In this document: piece by piece, positions 34,931-41,374 of the stretch | Numbering within the stretch: the first letter of the stretch is position 1 | Layout: every line of letters starts with the position of its first letter | IMG/VR virus record: IMGVR_UViG_3300018080_008436 | Span: 246,998-310,997 of that record | DNA: 64,000 nt | Strand: one strand, 5' to 3' | Source of the DNA: a virus | Position numbers and translations under genes: made by a program | The notes under the pieces: model-generated | What the model was told of the DNA's origin: nothing | The model's input: only the letters and a program-made list of their open reading frames with translations | The model's database searches: none

Positions 34931-35006
34931 TGGTATCCCCAACGGGAATTGAACCCGTATCTGTTGGTTGAGAACCAACTATCCTAGACCGTTAGACGAT
35001 GGGGAC
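34931..35006 (-). tRNA. tRNA-Glu(CUC)
   Basis: Acceptor GTCCCCA/TGGGGAT, anticodon stem GTTGG/CCAAC with loop TTCTCAA, T-loop TTCAATT, encoded CCA. Confidence 0.95.
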
Positions 35007-35013
35007 ATTAAAA

Positions 35014-35141
35014 ATGAGTCGGAAGGAATCGAACCTTCATTCCCTGGTTGATTTATTAAACATCAAATAGTTGCTGGAACGAAACTTATACAGTTTCACT
35101 TGGTTTTATGTCCAGGAGTTCTACCATTAAACTACGACCCA
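35014..35141 (-). tRNA. tRNA-like gene with 64-nt anticodon-loop insertion
   Basis: Acceptor TGGGTCG/CGACTCA, D-stem GTTT/GAAC around AATGGTA, T-arm GAAGG/CCTTC with TTCGATT. The anticodon stem CCTGG/CCAGG encloses 64 nt (35048-35111) instead of 7. The insertion contains the hairpin GAAACT-GTATA-AGTTTC and a CAGCAA tail shared with two other places in this operon. The anticodon is therefore unknown; the gene is either intron-bearing or interrupted. Confidence 0.5.
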
Positions 35142-35161
35142 AGTTGTATCTCTAATGAGAT

Positions 35162-35238
35162 TGGTCGGGTATGCAGGATTCGAACCTGCGATCTCATCAT
35201 CCCAAATGATGCGCCTTACCAGACTAGGCTAATACCCG
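35162..35238 (-). tRNA. tRNA-Pro(UGG) 2
   Basis: Acceptor CGGGTAT/ATACCCG, anticodon stem CATCA/TGATG with loop TTTGGGA, T-loop TTCGAAT, encoded CCA. Confidence 0.95.
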
Positions 35239-35242
35239 ATAC

Positions 35243-35411
35243 AGAAGTGTTTTATCCTGTTAAACTATCCCCAACAAGATCGTACTTTAAGTCATCTGAC
35301 ACTAACTCATTTCTGACCCCAGAATATATTTTATTGTTTTGAATGTCAGTTCGTAACAACTACTTTACACTCTTAAGCCGAGGCTGGGACTCGAACCCAG
35401 ATCTCTCCTTT
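35243..35411 (-). tRNA. Candidate circularly permuted tRNA 2
   Basis: 3' half first: AGGAG, AGAT, T-arm CTGGG/CCCAG with TTCGAGT, then CCTCGGC. After 101 nt the 5' half: GTTGGGG, D-stem GTTT/AAAC, then CTTCT. CTTCT pairs with AGGAG and GTTGGGG with CCTCGGC at all seven positions allowing G-U pairs. One extra base lies between acceptor and D-arm. The 3' half starts right after the CCA of the upstream tRNA and the 5' half ends 4 nt before tRNA-Pro(UGG), so flanking tRNA processing would free both ends. Confidence 0.4.
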
Positions 35412-35502
35412 TGGTGACGCAGACGGGATTCGAACCCGCAAAGGAATCTCTTCCTACCAGATTGAAAGTCTGGTTACTTCAGGCCAATTTGTATACTGCG
35501 CC
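35412..35502 (-). tRNA. tRNA-Glu(UUC) with long variable arm
   Basis: Acceptor GGCGCAG/CTGCGTC, anticodon stem CCAGA/TCTGG with loop CTTTCAA, T-loop TTCGAAT, encoded CCA. The variable region is about 17 nt and folds as GGAA/TTCC, a type II arm that Glu tRNAs never normally carry. Discriminator A. Confidence 0.8.
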
Positions 35503-35511
35503 ATTTTTTAG

Positions 35512-35629
35512 TCAGGACGGCTGGATTCGAACCAACTCCTTTAGCTCCTCAAGCTAAAATAAATATTGCTGTAGCGAACCTTATTGTCAAGTTCATGTTT
35601 ATAACGTGCTACCATTACACTACGTCCTG
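35512..35629 (-). tRNA. tRNA-like gene with 47-nt insertion before the anticodon arm
   Basis: Acceptor CAGGACG/CGTCCTG, D-arm GTGT/GCAC around AATGGTA, T-arm GTTGG/CCAGC with TTCGAAT, no CCA. A hairpin TTAGC/GCTAA with loop TTGAGGA (anticodon would read GAG, Leu) lies at the anticodon position. Between D-arm and this hairpin are 47 extra nt (35558-35604) holding GAACTT/AGGTTC and CAGCAA. Leu identity is doubtful because the variable region is only 4 nt. Confidence 0.5.
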
Positions 35630-35674
35630 ATGGTCTGACCCTCAAAAATCATAAGTCTGATTCTCGAAAAGTCA

Positions 35675-35753
35675 TGGTCTGGATGGTAGGATTCGAACCT
35701 ACGCTACTCCTCAGTCCAAGTGAGGCGGGATGACCAGACTTCCCCACATCCAG
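35675..35753 (-). tRNA. tRNA-Pro(UGG) 1
   Basis: Acceptor CTGGATG/CATCCAG, anticodon stem CCTCA/TGAGG with loop CTTGGAC, T-loop TTCGAAT, encoded CCA. Confidence 0.95.
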
Positions 35754-35783
35754 ATTAAGTCTTCTAAATTTTCAAAGATCATT

Positions 35784-35859
35784 TGGTGACCCCAGTGGGA
35801 ATCGAACCCAACCTTCCCAGGATGAAAACCTGGTGTCCTAGCCGATAGACGATGGGGCC
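35784..35859 (-). tRNA. tRNA-Glu(UUC)
   Basis: Acceptor GGCCCCA/TGGGGTC, anticodon stem CCAGG/CCTGG with loop TTTTCAT, T-loop TTCGATT, encoded CCA. First tRNA of the Glu/Pro operon. Confidence 0.95.
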
Positions 35860-35868
35860 ATGGACAAT

Positions 35869-35900
35869 AAAAAAGCCCTCCTAACGCAAGCTAAGAGGGC
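35869..35900 (-). terminator. Second leader terminator of the Glu/Pro tRNA operon
   Basis: GCCCTC pairs with GAGGGC around a 14-nt inner loop, followed by T6 on the minus strand, 10 nt before tRNA-Glu. Confidence 0.75.
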
Positions 35901-35902
35901 AC

Positions 35903-35934
35903 AAAAAAAGCCCTCCCGCTCATGGCAGAAGGGC
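35903..35934 (-). terminator. Attenuator terminator of the Glu/Pro tRNA operon
   Basis: GCCCTTC and GGGAGGGC form the stem, with T7 on the minus strand. Its 5' arm CCTTCTGCC (35924-35932) can instead pair with GGCAGGAGG (35972-35980) inside the leader reading frame, nine consecutive pairs. Confidence 0.75.
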
Positions 35935-35956
35935 CAAAATCATAGTTATGATCTAA

Positions 35957-36034
35957 CTACAGATCGGCTGACCTCCTGCCAAAGGCTGGCGGTTCTTCTC
36001 GTTCTGGTTCTCGAATGTACATGTAGTTGTTCAT
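35957..36034 (-). CDS. Glu/Pro-rich leader peptide of the Glu/Pro tRNA operon
   Basis: 25 codons encoding MNNYMYIREPEREEPP and then AFGRRSADL. AAAGGA precedes the ATG and a TTGAAA/TATAAT promoter lies about 30 bp upstream. Four Glu (all GAA) and three Pro codons are packed in REPEREEPP, and the operon downstream encodes three Glu and three Pro tRNAs. Likely a charging sensor. Confidence 0.7.
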   Translation of the reverse strand: MNNYMYIREPEREEPPAFGRRSADL

Positions 36035-36059
36035 AACAAATTTTCCTTTCGTTACCCCC

Positions 36060-36087
36060 ATTATAAACCATCCTAGAGACTTTTCAA
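36060..36087 (-). promoter_or_regulatory. Sigma70-type promoter of the Glu/Pro tRNA operon
   Basis: TTGAAA at 36082-36087 and TATAAT at 36060-36065 on the minus strand, 16-bp spacer, GAC before the -35 box. The remaining 36088-36171 shows no further feature. Confidence 0.8.
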
Positions 36088-36171
36088 GTCGAATTTGAAA
36101 ATTTTTAGCAAAGTAATAAAAATAAAACGATTATGGCGACTTCCATATATACTGGATTACACCAGAAACAA

Positions 36172-36432
36172 CTAGTCTTGCTTAGAAATTGTCTCAACAT
36201 CTATATAATTCTTCCCCGTTAAAATCCAATTCTTCACTAACTTTTGCAAACATCTTGAGCAAAGAGCCGCTTCCTCATCTTTGACATCAAAATTATTCAA
36301 AGAGATCTGAATACAGACTTTCTTCCCCTTATTGTCCATCTCTATAGTAAACTCTTGGTCACCAAGTACCCCCGTTTCTGGAGTTACTTGGCAACCACAA
36401 GAGTCACATAGATATTCTATCTTAATCGCCAT
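36172..36432 (-). CDS. Small zinc-binding protein
   Basis: 86 residues. YLCDSCGCQVTPETG and AALCSRCLQKLVKNW give two CxxC pairs 42 residues apart; the stretch between them (FTIEMDNKGKKVCIQISLNN) is beta-like. The layout resembles small HNH-like or zinc-ribbon regulators. Its start overlaps the stop of the upstream lipoprotein gene (TAATG). Confidence 0.6.
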   Translation of the reverse strand: MAIKIEYLCDSCGCQVTPETGVLGDQEFTIEMDNKGKKVCIQISLNNFDVKDEEAALCSRCLQKLVKNWILTGKNYIDVETISKQD

Positions 36433-36950
36433 TACTTCTGAAAAACTCTTGCTCTTTTGGCATGAGATTGTCTAGCGGCAACCATTCGTGGATCATCATC
36501 AGCCAAACTCAATCCTTGTTCTGCTCCCAAAAGGAAAGAGTCAACGACTTCACGGGCCAATTTATGATTTTCTCCCCATTCTGGGTTTGTGGCAAATAGA
36601 AGGTCAATACCATTCAAAAGAGCCAAAGAGCCTGCTAAGGCCAAAGGGCGTTCGTTTGGCTTAATTTTACCCTCTGCAACGGCTTTATCGAGGTAATCCT
36701 CAACAACAGGGAAAAGAACCTGGGTATAGGTTGCTCCTTGAGAGGTATCAGCGGTTACACCTTTGATAACTCCAATAACTTCTTTTACAACTGCCATTTC
36801 TTCTGGAGTTGGGTCGTCATAAGCAACCCAGGTTACTGAGGCACCTAAACCTGCGTTCAGAGCTACTACTTTTGCTTGGCTTGGTGTACAACCAGTTAAT
36901 GGGATCATCAACATGGCTACGATTGCGGTGAAAAACATACTTCTTTTCAT
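36432..36950 (-). CDS. Predicted lipoprotein
   Basis: 172 residues. The N-terminus MKRSMFFTAIVAMLMIPLTG then Cys is a lipoprotein signal peptide with lipobox LTGC. The mature part is helical and acidic (PTPEEMAVVKEVIGVIKGVT; LAREVVDSFLLGAEQGLSLA). No family recognised. A phage lipoprotein may act in lysis or superinfection exclusion. Overlaps the IF3-like gene upstream by 4 bp. Confidence 0.7.
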   Translation of the reverse strand: MKRSMFFTAIVAMLMIPLTGCTPSQAKVVALNAGLGASVTWVAYDDPTPEEMAVVKEVIGVIKGVTADTSQGATYTQVLFPVVEDYLDKAVAEGKIKPNERPLALAGSLALLNGIDLLFATNPEWGENHKLAREVVDSFLLGAEQGLSLADDDPRMVAARQSHAKRARVFQK

Positions 36951-37468
36951 TTCAAGTTCTCCTTATTTTTGGTTAATTTTACTGAAATAAATCTTGGTTC
37001 ATCTTTTCTACTAGTGACAGTCGCAAAATCAGAGCATTTTTCTACAATTTCGTCCATTTTGCTCTTCGCAACATTAATATTTACTCTACGTCTGATCTTC
37101 ATGGTGAAATGAAGTTCATGGCCATGATCAATAAACTCTTGAGCGTGTTTCATTTTATGCTCAACATCATGATCGTCAATCGAAGGAGTAAAACGTATCT
37201 CCTTCATCTCATGTTTTTGATCTTTTTGTTGCTTCTTTTGTTTTTTACCTTTTTGATATTTCCACTTACCGTAATCAATCAACTTACATAATGGGTTGTT
37301 CTTCTCGGTTTCCCCAGAGAAACAAACTAGGTCTAAACCTTTGTCCTGAGCTATCTCAATAGCATCAAGTGTTTTGATTTCTCTGTGAAATTTGTTATTT
37401 TCATCAACCAAATCAAGAATGACGAAGCTTTTGCTGTCAACGACCAAGAACGGTTCCATGGACTTCAA
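36947..37468 (-). CDS. infC: Translation initiation factor IF-3-like protein
   Basis: 173 residues, same length as bacterial IF3. The N-terminal domain has DENNKFHREIKTLDAIEIAQ and LDLVCFSGETEKNNPLCKLI followed by DYGKWKYQKGKKQKKQQKDQ, matching the PPVCKIMDYGKFKYE linker of IF3. The C-terminal domain has MKEIRFTPSIDDHDVEHKMK and GHELHFTMKIRRR, the ribosome-binding half. The start is a TTG at 37468 with GGAGG 7 nt upstream; an ATG at 37459 is too far from it. It would bind 30S subunits and bias initiation towards phage mRNA. Confidence 0.9.
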   Translation of the reverse strand: MKSMEPFLVVDSKSFVILDLVDENNKFHREIKTLDAIEIAQDKGLDLVCFSGETEKNNPLCKLIDYGKWKYQKGKKQKKQQKDQKHEMKEIRFTPSIDDHDVEHKMKHAQEFIDHGHELHFTMKIRRRVNINVAKSKMDEIVEKCSDFATVTSRKDEPRFISVKLTKNKENLK

Positions 37469-37479
37469 TGGTGTCCCTC

Positions 37480-37737
37480 CTATTTTGTGTAGTAATCTTT
37501 CATTTCTTTGATTAAGACTTCCAATTTCTCCTGATAAGCCTTCATTTCGACTATGTTGTTCCTCAGAAGAACGGCGTTGCCTTTATCTAAATACAACCTA
37601 TCACCCTCTTTTTCAAACGCTGGTTGCGTTAAAACAGGTTTCTCAGGCATAACCCATGCTTTACCAACTGGATTCGTATGATGACATCCAGTGAAGACAA
37701 ACAAACTAAAACATGCTATTAAGATCGTCTTGTACAT
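37480..37737 (-). CDS. o-spanin-like lipoprotein
   Basis: 85 residues with signal peptide MYKTILIACFSLFVFTGC and HHT after the Cys, then a Pro-containing stretch WVMPEKPVLTQPAF and a helical C-terminus. Paralog of the lipoprotein at 59379-59636 (both GCHHT, PxxPVL). Overlaps the upstream acidic helical protein by 32 bp, the arrangement expected of Rz/Rz1-type pairs. Role in outer-membrane disruption at lysis is inferred. Confidence 0.55.
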   Translation of the reverse strand: MYKTILIACFSLFVFTGCHHTNPVGKAWVMPEKPVLTQPAFEKEGDRLYLDKGNAVLLRNNIVEMKAYQEKLEVLIKEMKDYYTK

Positions 37738-37924
37738 CGTCTAAATCCTCACTCTCTTTCTGCTCTTCCTTCTCTTCATCAATTTTATCATATTCTTCTT
37801 TCAGTGTCTCTTGAATTTCCTGGGCCTGAGCTTCTTGCTCTTCTTTCTCTTCCTTCTTCTTAGTAAAGAAGTAATCGAGAATAGTTTTGATAAGATCCCA
37901 TAAACTCGTTCCTTTTTTACCCAT
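37706..37924 (-). CDS. Acidic coiled-coil protein paired with spanin-like lipoprotein
   Basis: 72 residues. SLWDLIKTILDYFFTKKKEE begins with a short hydrophobic helix; the rest (EEQEAQAQEIQETLKEEYDK) is a strongly charged coiled coil. It precedes and overlaps the lipoprotein gene, as inner-membrane spanin genes do, but the hydrophobic stretch is short for a TM anchor. GGAGGG supports the ATG. Confidence 0.45.
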   Translation of the reverse strand: MGKKGTSLWDLIKTILDYFFTKKKEEKEEQEAQAQEIQETLKEEYDKIDEEKEEQKESEDLDDVQDDLNSMF

Positions 37925-37974
37925 GATATAGTCCCTCCAAATAGTTCTACCAGACTCTTTCTGAAAAATTGTTT

Positions 37975-38286
37975 TTAATCCTCTGCATTTTCCGACAATT
38001 TATTCACCTGAAGAACTACAGTATGTCTAGGTCTCCACCCAACAGTTTTTGCCGCCAGAATAGCTGATTTAGCTTTCACTTCAACTATTTGATCAGTTCT
38101 TTTATTTCTAATAACATAAGAGGTATCTATTTCATCCTTCTTATTATCGTATTTGCTTTTCTTCATGGCTTTGAATTCTTTGGCCCCTACGTGGACTTCA
38201 GGTTCCTTATCGACCTTTTTCGTAGCGTCAAGCAAATCGTTTTTTCTGAGAGAGTCAACAAGTTTTTTCGATACATTCTTATCCAT
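37975..38286 (-). CDS. Hypothetical protein
   Basis: 103 residues, unrecognised. MDKNVSKKLVDSLRKNDLLD is basic and helical; the C-terminal half TSYVIRNKRTDQIVEVKAKS AILAAKTVG looks like a small alpha/beta fold. The ATG at 38286 has GAGG 9 nt upstream and overlaps the preceding stop by 8 bp; a longer frame to 38340 lies inside the upstream gene. Confidence 0.5.
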   Translation of the reverse strand: MDKNVSKKLVDSLRKNDLLDATKKVDKEPEVHVGAKEFKAMKKSKYDNKKDEIDTSYVIRNKRTDQIVEVKAKSAILAAKTVGWRPRHTVVLQVNKLSENAED

Positions 38287-38704
38287 CGGTATAAGCCTCA
38301 AAATTAAGATCTTCAAAGCAGAAGCCAAGAAGGGGTTCAATTAGCTCATCCAGAGGAACATTATTTTTTCTAGCTTTTTCTCTGATGTTATGAGCAAACA
38401 TATTAGCGGACTCAACGAAGTTTTTTAATTCTTCGATATTATTGGATTCCAAAGTGCCAATCCATGTTGCTATTGGCTGATTGCAGGAACATTTGATTAC
38501 ACAACTTCCATGAACATGATCTACTTCCAATTCAAGGAACTCAAACTCAGTGCAATCTTCTAAATGTTGTTTAATATCTTCTTCGAAACTCATGAGAATT
38601 GAACTTTTTTCTTTGAAATAATAGACTTTGTGCAAAAATGTATTTATATCGATAATCCCTTCTGCACGTAATTTAATAAGACGATCTAATTCTTTAGAGT
38701 CCAT
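38279..38704 (-). CDS. Hypothetical protein
   Basis: 141 residues, unrecognised. Largely helical and acidic with a central segment HVHGSCVIKCSCNQPIATWI that carries three Cys and may bind metal. The Shine-Dalgarno is weak. Lies in a run of small unknown genes between the spanin-like pair and the 39-kb structured stretch. Confidence 0.5.
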   Translation of the reverse strand: MDSKELDRLIKLRAEGIIDINTFLHKVYYFKEKSSILMSFEEDIKQHLEDCTEFEFLELEVDHVHGSCVIKCSCNQPIATWIGTLESNNIEELKNFVESANMFAHNIREKARKNNVPLDELIEPLLGFCFEDLNFEAYTDG

Positions 38705-38726
38705 TATAGCTGTTTTGAAAATGTTT

Positions 38727-39047
38727 TCAAGTTTCGTTGCTTCTTACCCATTCAGGCACTTCGCCTTCTTCCCAACGGATAGCTCTGTCCAAATCTTCTT
38801 GAGTGGGCATCAGAATATTGTTTGATATCATATAATTCTGCCAATCTTCCCCAAACTGTTCTCGGCATAAAGCTTGACCCCAATCAAACAACTCTCCTGA
38901 AATTGAGTAAACGGTATTCCCATGTTTCTCATTCATTCTCTTGACCCATTCAAAAACACCTAATACTACTTGTTTTTGCTGTTCTTCGAGACTCATTTGA
39001 TCTACTGCTTCTTCTACTACCTCATTTGATTCTTGAGTAATGTCCAT
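38727..39047 (-). CDS. Hypothetical acidic protein
   Basis: 106 residues, unrecognised. MDITQESNEVVEEAVDQMSL is acidic; VVLGVFEWVKRMNEKHGNTV and FDWGQALCREQFGEDWQNYM are helical. The ATG at 39047 has GAGG 5 nt upstream and is preferred over a TTG at 39068. First gene downstream of the structured 39.1-39.5 kb stretch. Confidence 0.55.
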   Translation of the reverse strand: MDITQESNEVVEEAVDQMSLEEQQKQVVLGVFEWVKRMNEKHGNTVYSISGELFDWGQALCREQFGEDWQNYMISNNILMPTQEDLDRAIRWEEGEVPEWVRSNET

Positions 39048-39079
39048 TTTTTCCTCAATGGTTTTCAAATCAATTTGTT

Positions 39080-39530
39080 TTTTATTATACAGTCGATTTT
39101 CTCCAAAACAGTTTTTAAACGGTTTTAAACTGTTTATAAATGCAATTTCAGGTCGGTTGGTAAGTGTACACTCCCCCTATAGCAGGAAGGAGGAGTAATA
39201 CACTTACCAGAGGCAGTTTATAACTGCAATTTCCAGTATAGGCAGTTTCATGTCACGATAGTGTTGAGGACTGGATTACCTCGGGTAGGTTAGCGGTCAC
39301 CACTACACTATACTCCCAGAATAAAATTCTCTAACGGTCGGCTTAAAGCTCGGTCACTTTTCGTTTTAGCGCCATATTCATTGCTTCCTGGGCTTTACCC
39401 GTCTCGGAACCCAGCCCCTAGCCAACTAACCTAGAATAGTCAATCTGACTGGGGTACAGCGCCCTACCGTATCAATCCATTTCGGTAGGATTTTGAATAT
39501 TTCTGCTGATTTTAGTCTGGTAGTATTTTA
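39080..39530 (-). ncRNA. Gene-free structured stretch, candidate large RNA
   Basis: About 450 bp with no convincing reading frame but many inverted repeats. A strong hairpin at 39159-39208 pairs GGTAAGTGTA with TACACTTACC and CTCC with GGAG. CCTACCG/CGGTAGG pairs near 39464-39490, and GGGCT/AGCCC-type pairing near 39390-39415. A segment TAGTGTAGTGGTGACCGC on the minus strand resembles a tRNA D-arm but no T-arm follows. It does not match tmRNA, RNase P or group I intron cores by eye. Strand assumed from neighbours. Confidence 0.35.
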
Positions 39531-39531
39531 G

Positions 39532-39957
39532 TTATTCAGTTTCTTTGAATAAAAATTTATGTTCAGAAAAGTATTCGTTAATACAACAACATGTTTTTGG
39601 ATGTTTGTTGTTCCCATTTCCATGATGAGTCATGATTTTTTTATCATCAAGTAAATATATCCATTCGGCCCAGTACCCATCACTATCGTCATATCTTATT
39701 ACTCTTCCTAAATCATCATACTTGTACTCTTCCCAAAGCTGATCCCCATTTTTGTCAATATCGCTGTTCCATCTGGTTAATAAGCCTTTTGTGTAATGCT
39801 TTTCATCCCATGAACCATCGTCATAATCAGTCCTGACAACGCATGCATGAGTTGTCATCTCGGCCCCTTGGAAGTTTACTCGGATCTCTTTGCCGCACCT
39901 CTTGCAAATTTTGGCATAATAGCTCTGGACCTTTCCATTGGGCAGTATTTCACCCAT
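39532..39957 (-). CDS. Zinc-knuckle plus YD-repeat-like protein
   Basis: 141 residues. The N-terminus has YAKICKRCGKEIRVNFQGAE and HACVV (CxxC...H..C), a zinc site. The middle (DDGSWDEKHYTKGLLTRWNS; YKYDDLGRVIRYDDSDGYWA) repeats the aromatic YD-like units seen in the protein at 32631-32945. GAGGT supports the ATG. Function unknown. Confidence 0.6.
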   Translation of the reverse strand: MGEILPNGKVQSYYAKICKRCGKEIRVNFQGAEMTTHACVVRTDYDDGSWDEKHYTKGLLTRWNSDIDKNGDQLWEEYKYDDLGRVIRYDDSDGYWAEWIYLLDDKKIMTHHGNGNNKHPKTCCCINEYFSEHKFLFKETE

Positions 39958-39965
39958 AATTTACC

Positions 39966-40901
39966 TCACTCAAACAGTGGATCTTTAAATTCACAAACTC
40001 TTCCATCATGATAGAAAACTCTGTCATATGGATGGACTTCTTGTCCCCAGAGATGTCTCAGTACTTCTAATGTATAGCTTCCCTGACAGCATTTCAAGTC
40101 AAAATTTCCGTCAGGGTATCTTTTTACAAAAGCACAGGATGATTTCATCTTAATTGGCTCAATCACAAAGTCTTGAACTCTTGTCTTTATCTCGTAACCA
40201 TTTACGTTACAATTTTCCAGTATTTTTCGCATATCTTGTACTGGCATCGGAATAAGATGGTCTGATTGACGTAAAATAAGCTCATCGGAAGAGATCATAC
40301 TAAGATCATAGTTGGCGTTATGGACTGTCAGATGACCCCAAACAGCCCACATGATCTTTTTAGTGATGGTTTGTTGCTTTTTTGGGGACAAATTGCCGAA
40401 AATTATCTGTCGAATCTTTTTTGATTTCTTGAAGTATTCTAAATCTGTAAAATTCGAGACGAATTCGTCATAACTATCACAATTTTGAACTAACTCAGGG
40501 AAAGTCATCCGAAAAGTTTGAAAATTTGCCGAAACCAGGTCTACAGAGACCATTTGCTTCCCTACATTGTCATGTTTATAGACACATTTATCTGGAACTT
40601 TGCGGTTCAAACTAGTTTGGTGGATCGCATGGTCCTCATCTGTAACAAAATCCTGATATTTACTGTGATCTTTGACTGAATCAATGATACTTTCGCGAGT
40701 GGCCTTCATATATGCCAAGAAATCGCCCTCATTTCCAAATCGAGCCAATGCCTCACCAAGCATATCAACTTTACATAAAGTTTCATACTGCCTATTCAGG
40801 GCAAGTATCTGGTGTTCGAAATAGGGGTCTTGCACCACAGAAATAGGAAGACTGTAGTCTTTGACGAAACTGCGTCTTAGTGAATGAGACCAGTTTTTCA
40901 T
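39966..40901 (-). CDS. Hypothetical protein, possible polymerase-like core
   Basis: 311 residues. Three blocks stand out: KQMVSVDLVSANFQTFRMTF (near 118), KKIRQIIFGNLSPKKQQTIT (near 160) and NYDLSMISSDELILRQSDHL (near 200). Their spacing and the Asp residues recall motifs A, B and C of palm-type polymerases, but this is an impression, not a family match. The C-terminal PDGNFDLKCCQGSYTLEVLR is unassigned. GGAG start. Treat as unknown. Confidence 0.5.
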   Translation of the reverse strand: MKNWSHSLRRSFVKDYSLPISVVQDPYFEHQILALNRQYETLCKVDMLGEALARFGNEGDFLAYMKATRESIIDSVKDHSKYQDFVTDEDHAIHQTSLNRKVPDKCVYKHDNVGKQMVSVDLVSANFQTFRMTFPELVQNCDSYDEFVSNFTDLEYFKKSKKIRQIIFGNLSPKKQQTITKKIMWAVWGHLTVHNANYDLSMISSDELILRQSDHLIPMPVQDMRKILENCNVNGYEIKTRVQDFVIEPIKMKSSCAFVKRYPDGNFDLKCCQGSYTLEVLRHLWGQEVHPYDRVFYHDGRVCEFKDPLFE

Positions 40902-40927
40902 TGTGTTGCTCCGATAAAATCAGATGA

Positions 40928-41314
40928 TTAGTCGAACAGATCTTGTAAAAAGCCTTTCTCAGGTATATCTTCAGGGTTCTTCTTGGCCCTGGTCATACCG
41001 TTGTTTATTACTGTACTGTTTAATCTAACGACCTTTTCTCGTTTGTCAAGGTCTTTTATCTTAACAAAGTAACTTTTTGCATTTCCAAGTCTGTAGAGCT
41101 TACCTAAATCCATTACATCTTCAAAATCACAGTATTTGACTTCTTGAATCTTGTTTAGATCACTTTGGGAGAAGAGGAAACATCTTTCATTCTCATCATA
41201 TTTGTTCTCAACCCAAAGTGCATAGTAGAATTCGCTTTCTACAGCTTTTTTGTTTTTATTAGGCAGTTTCACCATTTTTCCGTGAACTGCATTGGCATTT
41301 CTAAAGAGTCCCAT
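40928..41314 (-). CDS. Hypothetical protein
   Basis: 128 residues, unrecognised. MGLFRNANAVHGKMVKLPNK is basic, FYYALWVENKYDENERCFLF is beta-like and VVRLNSTVINNGMTRAKKNP follows. The ATG at 41314 has GGAGG 5 nt upstream; longer frames begin inside an AGAATAA-containing leader. Function unknown. Confidence 0.55.
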   Translation of the reverse strand: MGLFRNANAVHGKMVKLPNKNKKAVESEFYYALWVENKYDENERCFLFSQSDLNKIQEVKYCDFEDVMDLGKLYRLGNAKSYFVKIKDLDKREKVVRLNSTVINNGMTRAKKNPEDIPEKGFLQDLFD

Positions 41315-41374
41315 AATAGCCTCCATTGTTTTAATCAATGGATTTATTCTGGAAAACTTTTTCAACTACCTTTA

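Noticed and set aside
35014-35629. Classical group I introns in tRNA anticodon loops
   Set aside because: The insertions are 47 and 64 nt, far too short for a group I core, and one is not in the anticodon loop.
39080-39530. tmRNA, RNase P RNA or group I intron
   Set aside because: No tRNA-like acceptor/T-arm pair with tag frame, no conserved RNase P core segments and no group I P-Q-R-S elements could be found by eye.
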